Below, piece after piece: positions 23,809-47,384 of a stretch of DNA of 64,000 nucleotides. This DNA is from Neocallimastix lanati (nom. inval.). Its lineage: Eukaryota > Neocallimastigomycota > Neocallimastigomycetes > Neocallimastigales > Neocallimastigaceae. Each line of letters begins with the position of its first letter. The first letter of the stretch is position 1. The translations under genes and the position numbers were made by a program. Under the pieces are notes generated by a model. It was not told the origin of the DNA, ran no database searches, and saw nothing but the letters and a program-made list of their open reading frames with translations. The stretch spans positions 399,501-463,500 of the forward strand of contig JACVTC010000003.1 in assembly GCA_016946835.1 (NCBI GenBank), given 5' to 3'.

Positions 23809-24530
23809 TTACCTATTTTTTTTTTTTTAACTTTTTTAATAAATTATATATATATATTCACTATGGAATATATATTCTGGATTAATAAAATTATTTTAAA
23901 GATAGTTGAAAATAAATATTAATTAAATAAAAAAAATTATTATTTATTTATTTATTTATATAATTTATAGTTTAATATATTATTAAAAAAAAAATAATTA
24001 TTGATATGATAATACTATTATGTGCTATTATACATAAAAAAAAAAAAAAAAAAAAGATAATATAAAATAATAAAAAAAATTAAAAATAAAAATGTAAAAA
24101 TTAGAAAAGTGTTTTAATAAATATTTTTATTAATAAATAAATGATTTAAAAAAATAAAATAAAAAGGAAAATATGAAAATAAAAAAAAAAAAGGGGGGGG
24201 TTCTTTTTATAAAATAATAATAATAATAATTTACAAAATTAAAAAAAAAAATTTTTTTTTTTTTTTATATTTTAATATTGTTCACGCAAAGATAAAGTCA
24301 ATAAATTTTTATTCATTAATATATTAATATATTATTATTACCATATATTTTAAAGAAATTCATTAATTTATTATTATTAAGAAAGTAGAAAAAAAGAAAT
24401 AATAAAAAATAAAACAAAGAAAAGGAAAAGAAATAATAATAATAATAAAATATATTGTTCTTTAATACATTTTTTATTCTTTAGAATTAATGGGATTATC
24501 TTTTTAATTAAAATCTACATTTTACATATA
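22453..24530. other. AT-rich intergenic region with one conserved word
   Basis: No gene supported. It contains the 16-mer aaacgtggtggttaat at 22932-22947, which recurs twice near 42.6 kb. An A-run followed by eight G lies at about 24181-24200, and there are many A/T tracts. Confidence 0.55.
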
Positions 24531-24539
24531 TGATTATAA

Positions 24540-24979
24540 TAATATCTATTAATAATAATTTCTAATAATAATAATATTTAATAATAATAATTATAATACC
24601 ATTTAATAACAATATTTAATAATAATATTTAATAATAATAATAATAATATTTAATAACAACATTTAATAATAATATTTAATAATAATAACATTTAATAAT
24701 AATAATAATACTTAATAATAATAACATTTAATAATAATAATATTTAATAATAATAATATTTAATAAATAATAATAATAATAATACCATTTAATAACAATA
24801 TTTAATAATAATATTTAATAAATAATAATATTTAATAATAATAATAATAATATTTAATAAATAATAATATTTAATAATAATAATAATAATATTTAATAAA
24901 TAATAATATTTAATAATAACAATAATATTTAATAACAATATTTAATAATAATATTATTTAATAATAATAATAATAATAT

Positions 24980-25012
<33 letters not shown>

Positions 25013-25625
25013 TCATTTAATAATAATATTTAATAATAATAATAATATTTAATAAATAATAATAATAATAATACCATTTAATAACAATATTTAATAATAA
25101 TATTTAATAAATAATAATATTTAATAATAATAATAATAATATTTAATAATAATAATAATAATATTTAATAAATAATAATATTTAATAATAACAATAATAT
25201 TTAATAACAATATTTAATAATAATATTATTTAATAATAATAATATTTAATAATAATAATAATAATAATAATAACATCATTTAATAATAATATTTAATAAT
25301 AATATTTAATAATAATAATATTTAATAATAATAATATTTAATAATAATAATATTTAATAATAATAATATTTAATAATAATATTTAACATTTAATAATAAT
25401 ATTTAATAATATTTAACATTTAATAATAATATTTAATAATAATATTTAACATTTAATAATAATATTTAATAATAATATTTAACATTTAATAATAATATTT
25501 AATAATAATATTTAATAATAATAATATTTAATTGTAATATCTAATAATAATATTTAATAATAATATTTAACATTTAATAACAATATTTAATAACAATATT
25601 TAATAATAATATTTAATAATAGTAA
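24540..25625. repeat. TAA-based minisatellite with aatatttaataat core
   Basis: About 1.1 kb of tandem repeats built from aatatttaataa and variable numbers of taa, with higher-order blocks. For example, a segment including taccatttaataacaatattt recurs at about 24595, 24785 and 25075. It ends exactly where the TGTTAAGAGTC element begins. Confidence 0.9.
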
Positions 25626-25626
25626 T

Positions 25627-26289
25627 TGTTAAGAGTCTGGAATTTATAGTTTAAAATTATGTCAATTTTATTAATATATTTTATGATAAAGAGTTACTAG
25701 CATTTAATTATTCTAAATTAAATACTTTTATTATAGCATATTGTGGTTTATATATTATTTATATTACAATAGGTTTCAGTACAATTTGAAGCTTATTTTT
25801 CATATATTTTACATATTCTAACATTCCCTCTTAAACTTAGTTATTCTATAGTGAATAAATTGATTTACTAGTGAATATGTGTATATAAAATCATCCTATC
25901 TTATACTATTAATATTAACTTGATATTATTAAACTATTATTTATTTCAATTCTATATTAACCTTTAATTTTTACATGAATAAAATAATCTTTACATTGTA
26001 TTAATTCTTTAATTCAATGTAAATATTGCTAAAATAATTTCTTAAATATATTTGTATTTTAATAATTTCCTCCCTAAAACAAAGTATTTAATATTATTAC
26101 ATCATTTATATTAGATGAATCTAAAACATCAATTATAATATATGGTTTATATATTACCATTTATACGATGAAACCTTTCTCTTAAAGGGTGATATTATAT
26201 CCTCTCAATCTATGTAAATTCCTCTTATATATTGGATTTTATATCACTTTCAATTATAATCCGCTTTGAAGATAAGCACTAATTTTATA

Positions 26290-26323
<34 letters not shown>

Positions 26324-26582
26324 TTTTTTTGCTTTGTAATTTTAGCAATACCTATTAAAATAAATTGTTAATTATGTATCGTATGTACTTGATAATTTTA
26401 TAATCTTTGGGTATTAAAAATTAATTATATTTATAACTAATTATGTTATTCTAGTCATTTAAACTTATTAGTAAACAATGTAAATTGTTTCACAATTAAG
26501 ATTTAATATTTCAATTAATTTCTTCTTGAAAGTTAATTTTTCTCTAATTTTTTTCTCTATTTAGATTATTTTTATTTATTTC

Positions 26583-26633
<51 letters not shown>

Positions 26634-27086
26634 TTTTTGATAATCAGTATAAAGAATCTGTTAAGTAACTTTCCTTTAATATATTTTATGTTCTATATTA
26701 TATTTTGCCTATTTCCCCCTAAAAAAAATCCAAATTTCTAATAAAGATTTTATATATAAATTTTCTCATAATTAAAATATTAATGGTTAAAGTTTAATAA
26801 TTATAACTTTAAAATACTTTACAATCAAAAAGTAGGTTTGTAAATGGAATAAATGTCACTTATTTGTATATAGCTCATGTTATATATATTATTTTAATAT
26901 ACCTTCCATCACGGAAGGTTTGTATTATGATTATATTAAATTAGCTATTAGCTAAACCCATTTCATGCTAGATTTAATAACCCTATTTTTTTTTTTTTTT
27001 TTTTTTTTTTGTTAAAATGCTCCTATTTTTAAGTTGGGAATTAACTTTCTATTATATTTTCCTTGAATATTTGGGATATTATATTT

Positions 27087-27129
<43 letters not shown>

Positions 27130-27523
27130 ATATCTTTTTGTATGGGATCTCTAATATATAGTCTCTTTCATTATTGTTGTTAATATATATATATATGTTT
27201 GATATGTATAAATACGAATTAATATAGCTATATTTTAAATAATAGGTATTGCTGCTTTAACAAGAACAATTTTTTTTTTTTTTTTAATAAATTGTATTTT
27301 GTATATTCATAGGGTGGAAATAGTTTATCACAGAGTATTTTCCGTATATTTCTTTATATAAAAACAAAGTACATTATTAATAGCATAGAGTTTTATTTGG
27401 TAAAATATCAAATTAGAATTTCAAGAGTCTCTAGAGGAGTATGAAGATATATATAATTTGTTCTTATATATGCTTATGCATATATTTTTTCTATATTAAA
27501 TTAATATTTTATATATTATTGGC

Positions 27524-27573
<50 letters not shown>

Positions 27574-27803
27574 AAGATAATTCTCTTATATCATATATTT
27601 TATATTTTTAAGAGATTCTTCAATTTTTTTGTAATCTTCATCATTTAAATGTTCAGTCTTATTAGTCTTCCTTAAATCTGACATAATGTGCAACATTTAT
27701 CATAATTTAAAATTCTAATTTATTTTTCTTTGACATGATATTGCGTTCGAAAAACAATTCTTTTGCTGTGAATCTTTTTTAAGAATTAGATAAGACTCTT
27801 AAA
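25627..27803 (+). mobile_element. 2.2-kb non-coding element with short inverted ends
   Basis: It starts TGTTAAGAGTC and ends GACTCTTAAAA, imperfect inverted termini typical of an LTR or a terminal-inverted-repeat element. A second copy of its start follows at 27808, an inverted partial copy lies at 41125-41905, and a diverged partial copy lies at 553-960. Conserved islands include cccttaaacttagttattct (variants), ataaagaatctgttaag near 26650, gtggaaatagtttatcaca near 27315 and tttgacatgatattg near 27725. No coding frame is present, and long A and T tracts interrupt it. It could be a long solo LTR, a gutted LTR element or a non-autonomous DNA transposon; I cannot decide. Strand is arbitrary. 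Confidence 0.6.
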
Positions 27804-27807
27804 AATA

Positions 27808-27995
27808 TGTTAAAGAGTCTGGAATTAATGGTTTATAATTATGTCAATTTTATTAATATATTTTTATGATAAAGAGTTATTAGTATTTAATTATACTTTT
27901 ATTAATATATTGTGGCTTATATATTATATATATTACAACAGATTTCAAATACATTTGAAGCATATTTATCATATATTTCACCTATTCTAATAATA
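27808..27995 (+). repeat. Truncated second copy of the TGTTAAGAGTC element
   Basis: It starts TGTTAAAGAGTCTGG and follows the element at 25627 for about 190 bp before running into a taa microsatellite (about 28000-28050). It lies four bases after the end of the first copy, in direct orientation. Confidence 0.75.
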
Positions 27996-28002
27996 TTAAT
28001 AT

Positions 28003-28043
<41 letters not shown>

Positions 28044-28269
28044 TAATAATAATAATAGTGATAATGATAATCACGATATATCAAGTATTGTTATTTCTTT
28101 AAATAAATAATTAAAAATTGTTAAATAATTAACTGAAAAGTAGTGTTTCATTTAGGAAAGTTGTATTATTACACAAAAGTTGTTTTTTCGGAAAATGTGG
28201 CGTTTAAATTTTTAATAAATAAATTAATAATTTTTATAAATAATTTTAAATTAGGGTTAAAAGTTTTTT

Positions 28270-29750
28270 TTAATATTTAATATTTTATTTTATTTTTATA
28301 TTTTTTTAAAAAATAAAATAAAATAAAATAAAATAATACAAATAGTTGAAATATTAAATATAAAGTATTGATTGAATAAAATAAAATAAAATAAAATAAA
28401 TAGTAGAATGTTAAATATAAAGTACAGATTGAATAAAATAAAATAAAATAAAATAAAATAAAATAAAATAAAATAAAATAAAATAAAATAAAATAAAATA
28501 AAATAAAATAAAATAAAATAAAATAAAATAAAATAAAATAAAATAAAATAAAATAAAATAAAATAAAATAAAATAAAATAAAATAAAATAAAATAAAATA
28601 AAATAAATAGTAGAATGTTAAATATATATATAAAGTACAGATTGAATAAAATAAAATAAAATAAAATAAAATAAAATAAAATAAAATAAAATAAAATAAA
28701 TAGTAGAATATAAATATATATATAAAGTACAGATTGAATAAAATAAAATAAAATAAAATAAAATAAAATAAATAGTAGAATATAAATATATATATAAAGT
28801 ACAGATTGAATAAAATAAAATAAAATAAAATAAAATAAAATAAAATAAAAAATAAAATAAAATAAAATAAAATAAAATAAAATAAATAGTAGAATATAAA
28901 TATATATATAAAGTACAGATTGAATAAAATAAAATAAAATAAAATAAAATAAAATAAAATAAAATAAAATAAAATAAAATAAAATAAAATAAAATAAAAT
29001 AAAATAAAATAAAATAAAATTAATAGTAGAAATATGAATATAAAGTACAGATTGAATAAAATATAATAAAATAAAATAAAATAAAATAAAATAAATAGTG
29101 AAGTAATATAAAAGAATAAAGAATTAATAAAAATAAAATAAAATAAATAGTAGAATGTTAAATATAAAGTACAGATTGAATAAAATAAAATAAAATAAAA
29201 TAAAATAAAATAAAATAAAATAAAATAAAATAAAATAAAATAAAATAAAATAAAATAAATAGTAGAATATAAATATATATATAAAGTACAGATTGAATAA
29301 AATAAAATAAAATAAAAAAAATAGTTGAAATATTAAATATAAAGTACAGATTGAATAAAATAAAATAAAATAAAATAAAATAAAATGAAATAAAATAAAA
29401 TAAATAGTTGAAATATTAAATATAAAGTACAGATTGAATAAAATAAAATAAAATAAAATAAAATGAAATAAAATAAAATAAATAGTTGAAATATTAAATA
29501 TAAAGTACAGATTGAATAAAATAAAATAAAATAAAATAAAATGAAATAAAATAAAATGAAATAAAATAAAATAAATAGTTGAAATATTAAATATAAAGTA
29601 CTGATTGAATAAAATAAAATAAAATAAAAAAAATAGTTGAAATATTAAATATAAAGTACTGATTGAATAAAATAAAATAAAATAAAAAAAATAGTTGAAA
29701 TATTAAATATAAAGTACTGATTGAATAAAATAAAATAAAATAAAATAAAA
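28270..29750 (+). repeat. Compound AAAAT satellite with interspersed 30-40 bp unit
   Basis: Long runs of aaaat repeats are punctuated at least a dozen times by a unit reading approximately tagtagaat, a short ta-rich stretch, aaagtacagattga. The same compound satellite appears in the opposite orientation at 44730-45670. Open frames across it are artefacts of the five-base period. Confidence 0.92.
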
Positions 29751-29886
29751 AAATATTCTTTAAAAATAAAATATTATTGAATATTTCATTATATATATAT
29801 TTAAAAAACAAAAACAAAACAAAACAAAACAAAACAAAACAAAAAAAAAAAAAAAAAAAAGTAAAGTATTCTTTGAAAATCAATAT

Positions 29887-29934
<48 letters not shown>

Positions 29935-30087
29935 TAAAATAAAAAAAATTAAAAATTAAAAAGGCATATATATTTAAAAATAAAAATAATATTCTTTAAA
30001 AAAATAATATTTAAAGATTTCATGAAAATCCTATATAATGTTCAGTAGATATGAATTAATTATTAAGATAATTTTATTTTTATTTTT

Positions 30088-30155
30088 TATTAGACTAGGA
30101 ATAAACTTTAATAATATTAATTTAAATAAAAATAAAGAAAATACATGAACTTATT
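30088..30155 (-). mobile_element. Very short LINE 3'-end fragment
   Basis: About 65 bases matching the 3' end of the LINE copy at 7930-8435, starting tagactaggaataaacttt and including aaaatacatgaa. This is a severely 5'-truncated insertion. Confidence 0.65.
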
Positions 30156-30716
30156 TATTTATTTATTATTATTATTTATTTTTTAATAAAATCTTTTTTA
30201 CTTATACATGTTTAAAATAAATTATATATAATTAAATTTATTAATATATATATATTAATATAAATATATTTAAAAACAATAAAACTAAGATATCCATATT
30301 GTTTATTAATATTTAAAAAAATATAAAAAATTTTGATATAATTTTATTCTTTTTTATGATCATATAATAGAAAATTTTTTTTCTTTTCTTTTCTTTTTTT
30401 TTAATATTATTAAGAAATTACTTTTAATATTATACAGGTGAATAAAAAAAAATATTATTTTTTATGAATATATATATATATTTATTTATTCATCGGTTTG
30501 AGTTGTTTCGAGGAATCTTTATATATATATATTTTTTTTCAAAAAAAAAAAAAAAAAAAAAAAAAATATTTAGAATTAGTTAAATAAATAAATGTATAAA
30601 ATTTAAAAATATTTTTTTTTTTTAAAAAAAATATTTAATAATTTTTAATTATTAATTAAATATTAAAATTTATACAATAAATTATAGATATAAATTATAT
30701 AAGATAGAGAATTATA

Positions 30717-39753
<9,037 letters not shown>

Positions 39754-40501
39754 TTTTAAATGTTTTTATTAATACTAAATTGGTAATATATTTTCATAAA
39801 CCAAAAAATTATCTTTGATTAAAAATTTTATTAAAAAATAAAAATAAAAATAAAAATAAAATAAAATAAAATAAAATAAAATAAAATAAAATAAAATAAA
39901 AGTGAAGAAAAAAAAATTTAAAAAAAAAAAAAAAAAAAACTTTTTAAAAATAAATTTGTCAAAATTTTTTAGGCTTATAATAACAGTTTTTTAACTATTG
40001 ATGATAATAAACTTTAAATTTTAGCATTTCAAGAATTTTTTTTCTTCTTCTTCTTCCTTATTATTATTAATTCTATAGGATTGCTAGGATAGCTTTATAA
40101 TTTGATTATCATAATAAATTATTATAAATAAGGTTTTGTTTAAACCAAAAAATATAAAATTTAAAATTTAAATAAATATATGTATACAGGAAATAAAATT
40201 AAAATTAAAATCAAAATAAAATAACAATAATAACAATAATAATAAAAGTTATTATTTTGTTATATAAAGGAAAATTTACAAATTATTGTTGTTAATTACT
40301 ATTTTTTTTTAAATATATAATAATTAACTAAAAATGAATAATAAAAAAAGAAAAAAAAAATAACATTCTAATTATCTCAGTTAATAAAAAAAAAAATGAA
40401 TTTATTATTATCATTATGATGATGATATTTTTTCTTACTTGAAATAAAAAGCTTAATATTTGTTTTCTTAAATTTCTCTCGAAATTTTTAGATAATAAAA
40501 T

Positions 40502-40546
<45 letters not shown>

Positions 40547-41120
40547 AGAAGCAAAAAGGATAATTATTAATTTTAAACTTAGAAATTCTTTGATATACAA
40601 GGTTATGATGTTTATAAAAATGTTGACTATTAAGAAAAAAAACTTTTAAAGATTTAAAACATAGAAGAATATAAATGATATCTAAATTAATATATAATTT
40701 TATTATAATATTTTAAAAAAATAAACATTTCTTAATTATTTAATAAATTTAAATATTTGAAAGATTTTTTTTTTTTTTTTTAATAATCTTATTCTATTTA
40801 ATTCAAAAAAATAATAATATTATTATTATTAAAAATTATTATTGAATTTATATATATATATATTTTTTATCCTATAAATAAAAATAAAAATAATATAATA
40901 TTATTTAATAAAATTTTAAATATTAAGGTCAAAGAAAATAATTATTTTTGATTAATTTTTTATAATTATTGCTAGAATATGTGAAAGATATGAAAAATAA
41001 GTATGTTTTAAATGTATTGAATATAATATAATTAATAAGTATGTCACGATGTATTAATCATTTAATTTAAAATAATTAGGTGCTAATAATTCTTTATTAT
41101 AAAATATATAAATAAAATGG
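39754..41120. other. Intergenic region upstream of the Tmc-like gene
   Basis: No gene supported. It holds an aaaat run (39855-39900), A/T homopolymers (long A-tract at about 40508-40544) and AT-rich filler. An ORF-like stretch at 40328-40600 is low-complexity Phe/Ile and not credible. Confidence 0.55.
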
Positions 41121-41124
41121 AACA

Positions 41125-41905
41125 AATTAAGAGTCTCATCTGATCAATAAAATCGTTTGCTTGACACAATATTATGTCATTTTGTCAAAGAAAAATATAT
41201 AGGAATTATAAATTATGATAAAAGTTGCAATTTAAAGAAGACTAATAAAATCGATAGAGCGGTTAAAATGGTCAAGATTGCAAAATTAAAGAAAAACGTA
41301 AATTATAAAATACTTGACAGAAAATATTGAATGAAACAAATGAGCAATAAATGAGACGAAACGAGTGTAGGGGAGTGAGACTCAAGCACAAAGCTTGCGA
41401 CTGCGTAGAGTTCGAGATCACCCGAGAGTGAACGTAGTTGAATCAGCGAATGAAGTTGAATGAAAATATTGGTAGGAGAGATTATCTCAATTAAAATAAA
41501 ACTCCAAAAATGTAAAAAATATTAATTTATTAGAGAAAAATATGATTAAGCAAAATATTAGAATAATATTCTTATATATCTATATAGAAACTCTTAATGA
41601 ATCTTTAGGTACTTAATAATGGACTGTAGTTATGCACAAAGGAATCAACTTTGTGATAAACTATTTTCACCTCATGGATTTACTAAACCCAATTTAATAA
41701 TATACATTACTTAACAAAAGATTCAAGCAATTATACATTAAACAATGATTTTTTGTACAACCATAAGGCATATTTTTTTTAAATTGTAATTTTTTTAATG
41801 TATATTTATATATTACAAGGTATATATATATTAGCAACAATAATAGAAGAGATTAAAGAAAAATTGCTTAACTGATTCTTTATGCTGATTATTTCAGAAC
41901 TATAT
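41125..41905 (-). mobile_element. Inverted partial copy of the TGTTAAGAGTC element
   Basis: Read on the minus strand, this matches the element at 25627-27803. The end next to 41125 (attaagagtct) corresponds to its GACTCTTAAAA end, and 41195-41230 matches 27680-27730. The region around 41660-41680 matches gtggaaatagtttatcaca, and 41870-41900 matches ataaagaatctgttaag. Similarity fades beyond 41905. The section 41340-41465 has no match that I can see in the other copy. Confidence 0.65.
41340..41465 (+). repeat. GC-richer gag-motif module, copy 1
   Basis: A short island of ordinary base composition in AT-rich DNA with repeated gag words, gactgcgtagagttcgaga and acccgagagtgaacgtag. Related modules occur at 45836-45976 (minus) and 47215-47345 (plus), sharing ctgcgta, tcgaga and ggagtgag in the same order. 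It might be a SINE-like or MITE-like repeat; the gttcgagatc word faintly recalls a tRNA B-box, but no tRNA can be folded. Confidence 0.5.
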
Positions 41906-43560
<1,655 letters not shown>

Positions 43561-43569
43561 AAAATTAAA

Positions 43570-44280
43570 AGATTATTTTTTATTTCAGAAGACACGTTCT
43601 AAAAAATTTTTAAAAAATATAAAGCATGCAATAATAGATAGGCTTGATAATATAACAAATATTATAATTATAGTAGATAGTAGATGAAATATTTAATTTT
43701 AAATTTGTGCAATATCTAATTTTTTCATTTTTTTTATGATTTTCTGTAATTTCTTTAAGAAGGTCAAAGTTTTCACATAATACTTCAATTTTTTCTTCAT
43801 AATCAATTACTAAATGTTAAAAAAATATGTTTTAATTATTCAAAGTAGGTTTATTATTATTGTTTACTATATTTTATTTTGTTTTTGCTTTTATTTTATT
43901 TTTGATTAATAATAATAATATATATGTAGTTATATAAATTTATATTTTCATTATTTATAAATATATAAGAATGATATATGAATTTTTACCTTTTGAAAAA
44001 TATCTGAACATTTTAAATGTATAAGCTGAAATTTTATTTATTACTTTTTTAAGTGGAATATATGCTACTTCAAGTTTATATATATATAAATATCAAAATA
44101 ATTTATAAAATTAATATTTCAATTATATGATATTAGTTATTTTTTGTTATAAAAGAAAAAATATATATATATTTTTTTATTCTTTATATTGGCAGTGATG
44201 TGAGAAATTATAACTAAGGAAATTTGAAAAATATAAATTCAAAAATACCAATAGTATTGAAGAGACTTTTATTGTTATTA
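43570..44280 (-). pseudogene. Decayed Tmc paralogue fragment
   Basis: On the minus strand this aligns with three consecutive exons and the introns of the Tmc-like gene. 44275-44180 matches the exon 33053-32917, 44075-43990 matches 32802-32728 (IPLKKV then KMFRYFSK, with an intact gtaaaa donor), and 43810-43620 matches 32429-32239 (YEEKIEVLCENFDL). The first of these is frameshifted, and I find no flanking exons. It is therefore a genomic, intron-containing duplicate that has decayed, not a retrocopy. Confidence 0.8.
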
Positions 44281-44725
44281 TTTATATTTAATGTTTTTAT
44301 TATTGTTATTTATTATTATTACTTGCTGTTATTATGTTGCGTATGCAGCTCTAGTATATATTTTAATCATCATATGATAGCTTGAAAGCATTGCTGGAGT
44401 TAGTAGATTAGTTGTAGGTAAACTCGACGAAGGCCGATAGGTAACCAGTTTCACAATAGAATTTACCTGTTTCGCAATAACTACCACTTACAATTTTGTT
44501 ACTTAAAATTTCTCGGCATTTATTTAACACTAAATAAAAATTCCATTTAAATTTATTATTTAAATAATTTTAATAATTATAAAAAATATAATTTTTCTTT
44601 TTCTTTATATTAATAAAATTTCATATTAATATATAGGTTTAAGAGAATTTTTAATGTATTATAAATTTTTATTATTATTTTTTTTTATATTAATTAATAA
44701 AGTATTACTTACAAAATCTCTCTTT
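44281..44725. other. Intergenic region with an unassigned mixed-composition island
   Basis: From about 44335 to 44510 the sequence is of ordinary composition (for example aactcgacgaaggccgatag), unlike its surroundings, but it has no open frame and I found no second copy. It is probably a transposon relic. The rest is AT-rich. Confidence 0.5.
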
Positions 44726-44729
44726 AATA

Positions 44730-45670
44730 TTTTATTTTATTTTATTTTATTCAATCTGTACTTTATATTCATATTTCTACTATTTATTTTATTTAATTTT
44801 ATTTTATTCAATCTATACTTTATATTCATATTTCTACTATTTATTTTATTTAATTTTATTTTATTCAATCTATACTTTATATTTAATATTCTACTATTTA
44901 TTTTATTTAATTTTATTTTATTCAATCTATACTTTATATTTAATATTCTACTATTTATTTTATTTTATTTTATTTTATTTTATTTTATTTTATTTTATTT
45001 TATTTTATTTTATTTTATTTTATTTTATTTTATTTTATTTTATTTTATTTTATTTTATTTTATTTTATTTTATTTTATTTTATTTTATTTTATTTTATTT
45101 TATTAAATCTGTACTTTATATTTATATTTCTACTATTTATTTTATTTTATTTTATTTTATTTTATTTTATTTTATTTTATTTTATTTTATTTTATTTTAT
45201 TTTATTTTATTTTATTTTATTTTATTTTATTTTATTTTATTTTATTTTATTTTATTTTATTTTATTTTATTCAATCAATACTTTATATTTAATATTTCAA
45301 CTATTTGTATTATTTTATTTTATTTTATTTTATTTTATTTTATTTTATTTTATTTTATTTTATTTTATTAAATCTGTACTTTATATTTATATTTCTACTA
45401 TTTATTTTATTTTATTTTATTTAATTTTATTTTATTTTATTTTATTTTATTCAATCTGTACTTTATATTTAATATTCTACTATTTATTTTATTTTATTTT
45501 ATTTTATTTTATTTAATTTTATTTTATTTTATTTTATTTTATTTTATTCAATCTGTACTTTATATTTAATATTCTACTATTTATTTTATTTTATTTTATT
45601 TTATTTTATTCAATCTGTACTTTATATTTAATATTCTACTATTTATTTTATTTTATTTTATTTTATTTAA
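44730..45670 (-). repeat. Compound AAAAT satellite, inverted orientation
   Basis: Runs of ttttattttatt are interrupted by tcaatctgtactttatat and ttctactattta, the exact reverse complement of the interspersed unit at 28270-29750. Long Phe/Ile/Leu/Tyr frames here are artefacts. Confidence 0.92.
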
Positions 45671-45777
45671 TTATAATAAAATTATTGTTAATATAATTTC
45701 TTATTTATCGTTTTTTTATTTTATATTTTTTTTCTTACATTGATTAAGCCTTCTAAATTTAGATATATATCAACAAT

Positions 45778-46035
45778 ATGGTTTTTATACAAAAACTATG
45801 CAAAAACAATATGCAAATAAACTTTAAAAACCCGTTTATTTTTTATTTTTTTTTGAATTGTTTGGTTACTACATACTGCTCACTCCCAACTAATCTCGAC
45901 AAATTTACGCAGCTCCACTTTCGTTTCGTGCTCAATTTTCTCGCTTGTTTCCGTGAGTAGTATTGGGTAACGATTCTTCTGGGGTTTTTAAAGTTTATTT
46001 GCATATAGTTTTTGCATAGTTTTTGTATAAAAACC
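45778..46035. repeat. 56-bp inverted repeats flanking a GC-richer module
   Basis: The left arm, about 45778-45834, starts atggtttttatacaaaaact. The right arm, about 45976-46035, is its reverse complement with about one mismatch. Between them, 45836-45976 carries the gag-motif module on the minus strand. This is the layout of a small inverted-repeat element. Confidence 0.8.
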
Positions 46036-47214
46036 ATACCATTTTGACACTTATTGATATAGCCTTCCAAAAATATTAAATTATCAACACATAGTTTTGA
46101 ACATATATTTGTCATAAAAACCTGTATGTTTATTTTAATAATTGGAAGGCTATATCAAATATGATCAAAAACAACAATGATTATATATATATGATATAGT
46201 TTTGAAAGTTCAATTAACGATACAATTTTGATATATATTCAATTAACAAATATAGCTAAGTTGTTTAATAAAAATCATATAACTTTTATAATAAATTTGA
46301 ACAAATATAGCTATTATGTTTATATAAACTATATGGTTTTATAGTTAATATTAGCAATATATGCATATGTTTATTTAATTAACAACATAGCTTTTTTGAA
46401 CAATAATAATAATATAAGCATATATTGCTAATATATGTATATTTATGTTATGATTATGCTAAAACTATGCATATATATTTTATTTATTTTTTTATTTTAT
46501 TTTTATTTTATTTTTTATTTTTATTTTTTGATGAAAATGGTATAGTTTTTAGCATAGTTTTAGCATCAAACACCTAAGTGGTTCATCTATTAATATGGGC
46601 TTCCAAATAAAGACATATTGTATTTGTATGCCAAATATATGCATTTTATGTTCAAAAACATAGTCATTTTTGCAGAATGTTTATATATATATTAGCAAAA
46701 TGTGTTGTAAAATGGCATACAAATACAATCATTCAACCATATTGTTCATAAAAATAATATTTGCAGAAATACAGCAAAGTTATGCAAAACCTAGCTAGTT
46801 GATCATCATATGTTTTTGATCGTTCAACTGGTCAAAAACATGCTCAGAATTCTAAAAAAAACTAGCTAGGTTTTTGCAAAAATACTTCAAAACACTATCA
46901 TTTATATATAATCATCACAGTTTTGAAGTTCATTGAATTCTGAATTTGTATTAAATTAATTGAACAACATCCCAGTTTTGTCATTCATTAAACTTCAAAA
47001 ACTATATCATTCATAGTATTTCATAGCTGTTTTGTTCATTGAATTAATTAGGCCTGAAAATGTTAATTAAAATATACTGGTTTTTATCATTTATTTTATC
47101 AAAAACTATGCTATAACAATCTATTGATTAAGCCTTCCAAATTTAGATATATATCAACAATATGGTTTTTATAGCAAATATATGCAAAAATGCTATGATT
47201 TTAAACCCAGAAAA

Positions 47215-47345
47215 CATACAAAGAATCCGTTACGCAATGCTGCTCACGGAGACAAGCAAGAAAATCGAGCATGGAACGCAGTGGAACTGCGTAGATTTGT
47301 CGAGATTAGTCGGGAGTGAGCAAATGTAGTAACCCAAACATCCAA
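47215..47345 (+). repeat. GC-richer gag-motif module, copy 3
   Basis: This copy contains the small hairpin cgcagt-gga-actgcg, then tagatttgtcgagattagtc and gggagtgagc. It is the direct-orientation relative of the inverted module at 45836-45976; the two match over about 100 bases. Confidence 0.7.
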
Positions 47346-47384
47346 AAAAAAAAAATAAAATAAAAAAACAAGTATATATAAAAT

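Larger units (their letters stand above)
45739..47345. repeat. Hairpin-rich composite repeat region
   Basis: A roughly 1.6-kb block of nested direct and inverted repeats without a coding frame. A ~45-bp direct repeat (attaagccttc through tcaacaatatgg) occurs at 45743 and 47128. A ~56-bp inverted repeat flanks the module at 45836-45976. A shorter inverted repeat (aaacctagctagtt / aactagctaggttt) lies at about 46786-46875. Words such as agccttcc and actatgc recur in both orientations. This looks like a non-autonomous transposon cluster. Confidence 0.75.

Noticed and set aside
40328-40600. Phe-rich 90-codon frame
   Set aside because: Mostly a poly(T)/poly(A) tract; no splice or signal features.
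41395-41420. tRNA gene suggested by the gttcgagatc word
   Set aside because: No acceptor stem, A-box or cloverleaf could be built around it.
44654-45106. 150-codon hydrophobic frame (FILFYF repeats)
   Set aside because: Produced by the ttttatttta five-base satellite; no start context, domain or composition of a real gene.
45843-46115. 90-codon minus-strand frame in the inverted-repeat element
   Set aside because: It crosses the inverted repeat and module without codon bias or a homologue I recognise; the second module copy does not keep the frame.
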